Assembly: GCA_900769385.1 (NCBI GenBank)
Contig: CAAGGO010000170.1
Span: 1 to 7,182, forward strand
Source of the DNA: Rikenellaceae bacterium
GTDB lineage: Bacteria; Bacteroidota; Bacteroidia; Bacteroidales; UBA932
Length of the DNA stretch: 7,182 nucleotides
Direction: 5' to 3'
Of this stretch, positions 1 to 4,201 are shown in pieces. Position 1 is the first letter of the stretch; each line of letters begins with the position of its first letter. The position numbers and the translations under genes are program-made. Under the pieces are notes generated by a model. It was not told the origin of the DNA, made no database searches, and saw nothing but the letters and a program-made list of their open reading frames with translations.

Positions 1-244
1 GATTTTTTGCAAATTCCACAAATTCATCTACATAAGGCTTGATTCTCTTGGGGCCGCCATGCATTGTAGGAATGGCATAAGATTGCCCCTGAAGGCCTAC
101 CCCCTGGCCCCAGACAGCACCAAATTTATTGAACGCTGCACGCGCCGCTCCACCGCCATGGGCCCCGGCCAAGTTGCTCCCAAATACGAAAATCTCATTA
201 TCCTTCAATTCAGAAATTATTTCAGGGGTATATCTTTTGCTCAT
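1..244 (-). CDS. Macro-domain-like A1S_2505-type phage-related protein (3' end cut by window)
   Basis: An open frame on the minus strand starts at the ATG at 244-242 and runs off the left edge after 81 codons. Residues about 17-40 read IFVFGSNLAGAHGGGAARAA followed by FNKFGAVWGQGVGLQGQSYAIPT in the same frame. I recognise this pattern from proteins named A1S_2505 family phage non-structural protein, found in phages and scattered bacterial genomes. The Asn-Leu followed by a Gly-rich HGGGAA stretch recalls the ADP-ribose-binding loop of macro domains, so a macro-like fold is an inference; the true substrate is not known to me. It begins 52 bp after the stop of the 43-residue CxxC gene and is probably last or near last in the leftward operon. 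The local DNA is clearly more GC-rich than the genes on its right, which may mean a separate origin. Confidence 0.75.
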   Translation of the reverse strand, partial: MSKRYTPEIISELKDNEIFVFGSNLAGAHGGGAARAAFNKFGAVWGQGVGLQGQSYAIPTMHGGPKRIKPYVDEFVEFAKN

Positions 245-296
245 AGTTTAATGCTATTTATAAGTTATATACACTTGTATCGGTTCAACTGTAAAA

Positions 297-428
297 TTAG
301 GGAACAACACAATAATATTCAAATTTTGCATAGCACCGTTGGTTAAAGAAGGCCTGCTTTTCCTCATCAAACAACATCTTGGGCCTGTTGCACTCTCTGC
401 AAAACAGTCTGTTCTTTGTAGGTTTCAT
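297..428 (-). CDS. Small CxxC protein, 43 aa, probably a truncated zinc-ribbon protein
   Basis: The ATG at 428-426 lies 2 bp beyond the TGA of the AAA ATPase, so translation is probably coupled. The protein begins MKPTKNRLFCRECNRPKMLF, which matches the start of short Bacteroidota proteins that I recall as carrying two Cys pairs and ending in a C-x-x-C-x-G-W-H type motif. Here the first pair is Cys10/Cys13. Near the end the protein reads YYCVVP and stops, so Cys40 is present but the expected partner three residues later is Pro43 and the aromatic-His tail is missing. It may therefore be a nonsense-truncated or worn-down copy, unable to bind zinc as its relatives would. Too short for usual gene callers. 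The start and homology at the N-terminus look real; function is unknown. Confidence 0.55.
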   Translation of the reverse strand: MKPTKNRLFCRECNRPKMLFDEEKQAFFNQRCYAKFEYYCVVP

Positions 429-430
429 GG

Positions 431-1165
431 TCAATCAAATAAATCTCTAAATACTCCGCTTGGATTATTCAAAAAATACTTTGTAAGCTTGTAGTGGGAA
501 GTCTCACTATAATGTGTTTCATGCATTCCAGTCTCTGTAAGCTCATATAATTGAGAGCCGGGATATGCCATAAGTATGGGTGAATGGGTGGAAATTATAA
601 ACTGCGAACCTTCATCTACCAACCGCTTCACCAATGCCAGCATAGCCAGTTGCCTGCTGGGTGATAATGCTGCCTCAGGCTCATCAAGAACATAAAGTCC
701 TTTCCCGAAAAACCTGTTCTGCATTATGGACATAAAACTTTCTCCGTGCGACTGCTGGTGCAAGGATTTACCTCCATAACTGTTATAAATACGCTTATCA
801 AATTTGGCAATTTTATCAACGCTGGATGCCAGATTATATATTCCCTCTGCCCTTAAAAAGAATCCGTCTCTTGCATAATAAGGACCTTTTACCAATCTTA
901 GAGAATCGCACAGTGTAGAGTGAGTCTTGGCCGTAGAAAAATTCATGTTCTTGGTACCGCTTTCTGCATTGAAACCCCAAGCAACAGCAATTGCTTCAAG
1001 CAAAGTTGATTTTCCCATTCCGTTTTCTCCAACTATAAAGGTTACAGGTGAAGTGAAATGGATTTCCTGAGATTCAATGAATGACTTAATACCAGGTATT
1101 TGTTGCCAATATTCACCTTCCGTCTCTACGTTGTGTATGTATTTCAGTTTCTCAAGATATATCAT
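431..1165 (-). CDS. AAA family ATPase, SMC/ABC-like (COG3910-type predicted ATPase)
   Basis: A single-domain 244-residue ATPase with the motifs of the ABC/SMC head fold: Walker A GENGMGKST at residues 46-54, an ABC-signature-like SHGES at 139-143, Walker B LYVLDEPEAALSP at 157-169 with catalytic Glu162 and a D-loop-like ALSP, and the switch histidine in STHSP at 192-196. The N-terminus lacks a signal or membrane segment, so it is cytoplasmic. There is no room for a long coiled coil, TOPRIM or nuclease domain, unlike OLD or RecF proteins; any partner activity must come from another polypeptide. Relatives are annotated only as predicted ATPases and no substrate is known to me. It starts 45 bp after the membrane-protein gene and I see no promoter in that gap, so co-transcription is likely. 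The small CxxC gene follows at 2 bp. Confidence 0.88.
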   Translation of the reverse strand: MIYLEKLKYIHNVETEGEYWQQIPGIKSFIESQEIHFTSPVTFIVGENGMGKSTLLEAIAVAWGFNAESGTKNMNFSTAKTHSTLCDSLRLVKGPYYARDGFFLRAEGIYNLASSVDKIAKFDKRIYNSYGGKSLHQQSHGESFMSIMQNRFFGKGLYVLDEPEAALSPSRQLAMLALVKRLVDEGSQFIISTHSPILMAYPGSQLYELTETGMHETHYSETSHYKLTKYFLNNPSGVFRDLFD

Positions 1166-1210
1166 AGGATAAGTGTATTTGTAGCTTCAACATAAATCAA
1201 TGACTTGTAA

Positions 1211-1429
1211 TCAACTCCTTTTAATACTGTCAATCTCGTCGCAGATCTCTTTTATCTTTGGGTTCTCCCTCTGCATTTCCTCCAGTTTTTTATTGGCATA
1301 GAACTGCAATAGTCCGCCAACAATACCTAACAGTAGCGGGATTCCTCCAAGTGCTACAAGACCTAAATCCCCGTCTTCTATGCCCATCATAAAAAGACTG
1401 AATAAAACAACAAATACAACTGCTATCAT
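1211..1429 (-). CDS. Small two-helix membrane protein, 72 aa
   Basis: Not recognised as a named family. The protein has a hydrophobic segment at about residues 2-17 (IAVVFVVLFSLFMMGI), an acidic turn EDGD, a second hydrophobic segment at about 22-45 rich in Gly and Leu, then a charged, probably helical tail of about 27 residues starting NKKLEEMQ. It should span the inner membrane twice with the tail in the cytoplasm. The ATG at 1429-1427 is chosen over an in-frame ATG 24 bp upstream because an AGGAGGT Shine-Dalgarno sequence lies 4 bp before it; the longer start would place that sequence inside the coding region. It is the first gene of the leftward run, downstream of a -7 motif at 1458-1451. 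Being small, hydrophobic and paired with an ATPase, it could be an effector, an anchor or unrelated; the sequence does not decide. Confidence 0.7.
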   Translation of the reverse strand: MIAVVFVVLFSLFMMGIEDGDLGLVALGGIPLLLGIVGGLLQFYANKKLEEMQRENPKIKEICDEIDSIKRS

Positions 1430-1433
1430 AATT

Positions 1434-1440
1434 ACCTCCT
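1434..1440 (-). promoter_or_regulatory. Strong Shine-Dalgarno site deciding the start at 1429
   Basis: The minus strand reads AAGGAGGTAATTATG, giving AGGAGGT four bases before the ATG. Most Bacteroidota genes, including the other genes here except the one at 3065, lack such a site, so it is both unusual and decisive for the start codon. Confidence 0.75.
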
Positions 1441-1450
1441 TATTTTTCAG

Positions 1451-1458
1451 CAAAGATA
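1451..1458 (-). promoter_or_regulatory. Bacteroidota -7 promoter element for the leftward operon
   Basis: The minus strand carries TATCTTTG, a full match to the TAnnTTTG -7 motif, 21 bp before the ATG at 1429. No TTTG is found at the usual 19-21 bp spacing; that place is taken by the inverted repeat at 1470-1484. A weak -33 element with an operator on top of it would fit a repressed or activator-dependent promoter. Confidence 0.55.
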
Positions 1459-1469
1459 TGCGTGGATTT

Positions 1470-1484
1470 TGTCAACTTTTGACA
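1470..1484. promoter_or_regulatory. Candidate operator: inverted repeat TGTCAA-ctt-TTGACA
   Basis: Two perfect 6-bp arms, 1470-1475 and 1479-1484, flank a 3-bp centre. The repeat covers the region where the -33 contact of the leftward promoter should be and it contains the same TTGACA hexamer as the boxes at 1532 and 1584. A dimeric regulator such as the adjacent WYL protein is the natural candidate, but this is inference. Confidence 0.45.
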
Positions 1485-1521
1485 CAAAAAAAATTACACC
1501 CCCCTGAATTCATGTACTTAA

Positions 1522-1611
1522 CTAAAAAAGGTTGACACTTTGAGGGTATTCAACTATATTGATTTACAATTACCCTAAAAAAGTTGACATGCATCCCTAA
1601 AATAATTAACA
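1522..1611 (+). repeat. Direct repeats of CTAAAAAAGTTGACA
   Basis: Two near-identical copies lie at 1522-1537 (one extra G before TTGACA) and 1575-1589, with a degenerate third, CTAAAATAATTAACA, at 1597-1611. The two good TTGACA boxes start at 1532 and 1584, and the one in the upstream inverted repeat starts at 1479, giving spacings of 53 and 52 bp, about five helical turns. Boxes on one face of the helix suit cooperative protein binding. The box at 1532-1537 is also followed, 17 bp later, by TATATT at 1555-1560, the layout of a classical sigma-70 promoter. Confidence 0.5.
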
Positions 1612-1650
1612 CTATTTTCTCTCGGTGATATTTATGAGAGCAGATATGAC

Positions 1651-1669
1651 AATATTTTTGGCAAATATT
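1651..1669. promoter_or_regulatory. Inverted repeat AATATTT-ttggc-AAATATT upstream of the WYL gene
   Basis: Perfect 7-bp arms at 1651-1657 and 1663-1669 with a 5-bp centre, 62 bp before the WYL start codon. Being very AT-rich, it could arise by chance, but it lies in a region crowded with symmetric sites. Confidence 0.25.
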
Positions 1670-1701
1670 ACGAGTCAATCAGTAAATTGAAACATATTGG
1701 T

Positions 1702-1722
1702 TAAATTTGAGTTTCTCAAATT
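1702..1722 (+). promoter_or_regulatory. -7 element of the WYL gene overlapped by an inverted repeat
   Basis: TAAATTTG at 1702-1709 matches the TAnnTTTG -7 motif. It overlaps a perfect 8-bp inverted repeat, AATTTGAG-ttt-CTCAAATT, with arms at 1704-1711 and 1715-1722, which ends 8 bp before the ATG at 1731. A protein bound here would cover the transcription start, so autorepression by the WYL protein is plausible. As RNA the same repeat could form a hairpin just before the start codon. No convincing -33 element is seen. Confidence 0.45.
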
Positions 1723-1730
1723 ATTAGAAT

Positions 1731-2642
1731 ATGAAATCTTACGCCCTTTTTCAGCAGTATATATGGTTGGTGAATACCATTCACAAGTATAAACGGCTCA
1801 CCTTGGATGAGATTAACCGGTATTGGCTGGAGACAGATATGAGTGAAGGATTGCCAATAGCCAGGAGTACATTCAACAGACATAGGGATGCCATTCTGGA
1901 TATGTTCGGAATTATCATAGAGTGTGACAAGAAGGATGGATTCCGTTATTTTATTTACAATGCTGAGGTGCTGGAGGAGGATTCAATTCAGAACTGGATG
2001 CTTTCTACTTTGTCGGTGAACAGCATTTTGAGTGAGAGCAAGGGTGTGCATGACAGGATATTGCTGGAGCATGTACCGTCTGATGGGGATAACCTGCACA
2101 AGTTCATTGATGCAATGAAGCGCGGATTACGGGTTAAGGTTGGATACAGAAGGTATGGACCTAAAGAGTCAGAATCTGCATTCACGCTTGAGCCATATCT
2201 TGTAAAACTTTTTAAAAGACGCTGGTACGCGGTAGTGAAATTCCCGGGGCCGGATGGTTTGTTCTTTACTTTGGCGTTTGATCGCATTATGTGTCTTGAG
2301 ATTTCTGATGAGAAGTTTGCATATGATAAAGATTTTCATCCCGATGAGTGGTTCAAAGATTCGTATGGTATAGTAAGGGACACTGATGTACCTGTGGAGA
2401 AGGTTTTGATAAGGGCATTTGGGAAGGAGGCAAATTATTTGAGGGATCTGCCGCTGCATCATAGTCAAAAGGAGATTTGCAAGGAAGAAGATTTTTCCGA
2501 TTTTGAGCTGATGCTGAGTCCCACATCGGATTTTTGGACTCCCCTACTCTCACGTGGTGCTGCAGTAAAGGTCCTGCAACCGCAATGGTTGGCTGATGAG
2601 ATAAGGAGGATTCATCGGGAAGCTGCAAAACTTTATGAATAA
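1731..2642 (+). CDS. WYL-domain transcriptional regulator (wHTH-WYL-WCX)
   Basis: The 303-residue protein has the usual three-part layout of WYL regulators. Residues about 1-80 form a winged helix-turn-helix region, with SEGLPIARSTFNRHRDAILD at 38-57 as the likely recognition part and GFRYFIYN as the wing. The WYL domain runs from about 120 to 215, with RRWYAVVK at 163-170 in place of the RWYL signature, then FDRI at 183-186 and HPDEWFKDSYGI at 203-214. A WCX-like C-terminal part ends SRGAAVKVLQPQWLADEI at 274-291. Such proteins bind DNA as dimers and sense a nucleic-acid or nucleotide ligand; length and layout resemble the defence regulators CapW and BrxR, an inference only. Its promoter region holds several symmetric sites, and a terminator follows directly. 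Confidence 0.88.
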   Translation: MKSYALFQQYIWLVNTIHKYKRLTLDEINRYWLETDMSEGLPIARSTFNRHRDAILDMFGIIIECDKKDGFRYFIYNAEVLEEDSIQNWMLSTLSVNSILSESKGVHDRILLEHVPSDGDNLHKFIDAMKRGLRVKVGYRRYGPKESESAFTLEPYLVKLFKRRWYAVVKFPGPDGLFFTLAFDRIMCLEISDEKFAYDKDFHPDEWFKDSYGIVRDTDVPVEKVLIRAFGKEANYLRDLPLHHSQKEICKEEDFSDFELMLSPTSDFWTPLLSRGAAVKVLQPQWLADEIRRIHREAAKLYE

Positions 2643-2654
2643 TTGATATATTTT

Positions 2655-2688
2655 GGAGGTTGTACCACGTTTTGGTGCAACCTCCTTT
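2655..2688 (+). terminator. Intrinsic terminator after the WYL gene
   Basis: A 12-bp stem, GGAGGTTGTACC at 2655-2666 pairing with GGTGCAACCTCC at 2674-2685 with one G-U pair, closes a 7-base loop and is followed by TTTCATCTTTGTT. It starts 12 bp after the WYL stop. The stem is stable but the U tract is interrupted, so partial readthrough into the HIRAN gene is possible. Confidence 0.75.
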
Positions 2689-2726
2689 CATCTTTGTTCT
2701 CAGAAACCAATTAAACAATTTGAGTT

Positions 2727-3062
2727 ATGGAACAGAGAATGGAAAAGAGGAAACATTACCTTTATTGCAACATTGCAGGATTTATGTATTGGGACGGTTG
2801 TGAGGCTTTCAGCCAGTTGGAGGTTGGCAAGAAGCTGGAACTGGTAAGGGAGTCTGAAAATAAGTATGACCCGGAAGCGGTTGCAATTTATTACAAGGAT
2901 CTGAAGCTTGGTTTTGTACCAAGGGGTGACAATGAATGTTTGAGCCATTTCCTTGATATGGGGCATACCGATTTGTTTGAGGTGAGAGTTGCACGTCTTT
3001 GCGAGGATGCTCATCCTGATAAACAAGTGTTTGTGAATATTTATATTAGAAGGAGGAATTAA
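2727..3062 (+). CDS. Stand-alone HIRAN-domain protein
   Basis: At 111 residues the protein is little more than one HIRAN domain. The family pattern is clear from about residue 13 to 70: NIAGFMYWDG, then LEVGKKLELVRESENKYDPE at 31-50, AVAIYYKDLKLGFVPRGDNE at 51-70. HIRAN domains occur fused to SWI2/SNF2 helicases such as HLTF, where the domain binds the 3' end of single-stranded DNA, and as single-domain bacterial proteins whose role is unclear. The ATG at 2727 is used; an internal ATG at 2739 would still keep the domain. No Shine-Dalgarno site precedes it. The gene lies 84 bp after the WYL stop with a terminator in between, and the next gene begins 2 bp after its stop, so those two form a unit. 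A role in binding damaged or foreign DNA ends is inference. Confidence 0.88.
   Translation: MEQRMEKRKHYLYCNIAGFMYWDGCEAFSQLEVGKKLELVRESENKYDPEAVAIYYKDLKLGFVPRGDNECLSHFLDMGHTDLFEVRVARLCEDAHPDKQVFVNIYIRRRN
3051..3056 (+). promoter_or_regulatory. Shine-Dalgarno site inside the end of the HIRAN gene
   Basis: AGGAGG lies 8 bp before the ATG at 3065 and is made from the last Arg codons of the HIRAN gene. This supports the start at 3065 and coupled expression. Such a strong site is uncommon in Bacteroidota and matches the one at 1434-1440. Confidence 0.7.
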
Positions 3063-3064
3063 TT

Positions 3065-3586
3065 ATGGCACCAAAAGTTGAAATTAAAATTGAGAAAATG
3101 TATCCGCAGAAAACGGTTGTACTTATGTGGAATCCGTCAATTTCTTCATATACAATGGATAGATTTGAGGAGGATTTGAGAAGTTTGGCTAGTGGTTGGG
3201 GACCAGATGACTTCAATTGGAGTGTATGGGATTATGAGAATGCCAGAGATGATGACAGATTTTTTATGGTTAAGGTTGGACCTGGAACTAATGGAATTGT
3301 AATGAGTGGAACTTTCTCTTCAAATCCTTATCAGGATGAAGATTGGTCGGGAAAAGGAAGAAAGGTGTTCTATATGGATATGTTGGTTGAAGAGATGATT
3401 CACCCTGACAGATGTCCTATCCTTACATCTGAAAAGTTGGCTGCATATATTCCGGATTTTGTTTGGGATGGAGGTCATTCTGGTCAGCTGCTTAATGAGG
3501 AGCAGGCAGACAAATTGAATCAGCTTTGGAATGAGTATTTGGATGAAAACGCTGACATATTTAAGCCTAGGGCGGCAAGATTGTAA
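3065..3586 (+). CDS. Conserved hypothetical protein, 173 aa
   Basis: No named function that I recognise. The protein is soluble, with no signal or membrane segment. Its middle has the look of a conserved globular domain: FNWSVWDY at 50-57, DRFFMVKVGPG at 64-74, GIVMSGTF at 77-84, PYQDEDWSGKGR at 88-99, YMDM at 103-106 and WDGGHSG at 134-140. The order of a GDRFFMV-like strand, a Gly-Ile-Val-Met strand and a PYxDEDW segment faintly recalls the PUA-like/EVE fold that reads modified bases, but I could not confirm this and treat it as a guess. It starts 2 bp after the HIRAN stop with a strong ribosome binding site, so the two proteins are probably made together. The gene is more AT-rich than those to its right. 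Confidence 0.8.
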   Translation: MAPKVEIKIEKMYPQKTVVLMWNPSISSYTMDRFEEDLRSLASGWGPDDFNWSVWDYENARDDDRFFMVKVGPGTNGIVMSGTFSSNPYQDEDWSGKGRKVFYMDMLVEEMIHPDRCPILTSEKLAAYIPDFVWDGGHSGQLLNEEQADKLNQLWNEYLDENADIFKPRAARL

Positions 3587-3664
3587 TGTGTTTGTATTGA
3601 ATGGTGAGCATACGACTTTATCAAAAAAGCAATAAGTAAGTTATAAACATTGTATTCAGTGCGC

Positions 3665-3695
3665 TTTGCGAAAAAGAAACTTATTGTTACTTTTG
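3665..3695 (+). promoter_or_regulatory. Bacteroidota promoter, TTTG-19-TACTTTTG
   Basis: The -33 element TTTG at 3665-3668 and the -7 element TACTTTTG at 3688-3695 are separated by 19 bp, a full match to the Bacteroidota consensus. Transcription should begin near 3700, about 95 bp before the YdeI-like start and just before a terminator-like hairpin. Confidence 0.7.
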
Positions 3696-3712
3696 CATTG
3701 TTAGTTCCCGCC

Positions 3713-3754
3713 AAGCCTCTTCACAATGCTCAAATAGGTGGGGCTTTTTGTTTT
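3713..3754 (+). terminator. Terminator-like hairpin in the leader of the YdeI-like gene
   Basis: AAGCCTC at 3713-3719 pairs with GGGGCTT at 3740-3746 (one G-U pair) around a 20-base loop, and the run TTTTTGTTTT follows. An alternative pairing of CCCGCC at 3707-3712 with GGTGGG at 3737-3742 would exclude it. It could end the upstream HIRAN transcript, end a short RNA from the promoter at 3665, or act as an attenuator. Confidence 0.45.
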
Positions 3755-3794
3755 ATAACATCTATCGTTTCAATAAAAAGCTCAGAGTTACGAT

Positions 3795-4169
3795 ATGGAA
3801 ACCACCAACCTTCTACACTTCGGCACCCGCCATGAGCTGCGCCAATGGCTCAAAGAGAACCACAGCAAGGAGAAATGTTGCTGGGTGGTGACTTATCGCG
3901 GCAAATGTCCACCTGAATGGCCGGCCATTCCATACATAGATGTGGTGGAAGAGGCTCTTTGTTTCGGATGGATAGATAGTACTCTAAAGCGTCTTCCCGA
4001 TGGCAGGTTGGCCCAGCGCCTCTCCCCTCGCCGCACCAAAAGCCACTGGACCCAACTGAATATGGACAGATGTGCAGATCTTGAAAATAGAGGACTGATG
4101 ACCGAGGCAGGCAGACAAGCATTCAATCGCGTTGCTACCGCAATGACCGGTTCCTTATCTCCAAAGTAA
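3795..4169 (+). CDS. YdeI/OmpD-associated family protein (COG4430), C-terminally short
   Basis: The core signature of the YdeI family is plain: YIDVVEEALCFGWIDSTLKR at residues 47-66, AQRLSPRRTKSHWTQLN at 73-89, and LENRGLMTEAGRQAF at 96-110. Family members I know of are near 180-200 residues and continue with a helical C-terminal region that includes a W-x-x-F segment. This one stops at 124 with an unrelated-looking tail RVATAMTGSLSPK, so about a third is missing; it may be a truncated pseudogene or a short variant. The molecular role of the family is unknown. Start at 3795 is supported by the conserved N-terminus, shared with the copy at 6379. The gene ends 32 bp from the convergent esterase gene with no terminator between. 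Confidence 0.75.
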   Translation: METTNLLHFGTRHELRQWLKENHSKEKCCWVVTYRGKCPPEWPAIPYIDVVEEALCFGWIDSTLKRLPDGRLAQRLSPRRTKSHWTQLNMDRCADLENRGLMTEAGRQAFNRVATAMTGSLSPK

Positions 4170-4201
4170 CATCAATATATTCCCTCTTGCCTTCTAACCA
4201 C

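Noticed and set aside
59..346. 95-codon plus-strand open frame at the left edge
   Set aside because: It lies opposite the macro-like gene and the CxxC gene, both of which have recognisable motifs; its own translation shows none.
1430..1453. Upstream ATG at 1453 as start of the membrane protein
   Set aside because: The extra eight residues (MLKNKEVI) are encoded by the Shine-Dalgarno region that serves the ATG at 1429.
1522..1611. CRISPR-like array
   Set aside because: Repeats are only 15 bp, spacing is irregular (53 and 22 bp) and one copy is degenerate; operator boxes explain them better.
1988..2718. Three overlapping minus-strand open frames
   Set aside because: They are opposite-strand readings of the WYL gene and its terminator, with no motifs of their own.
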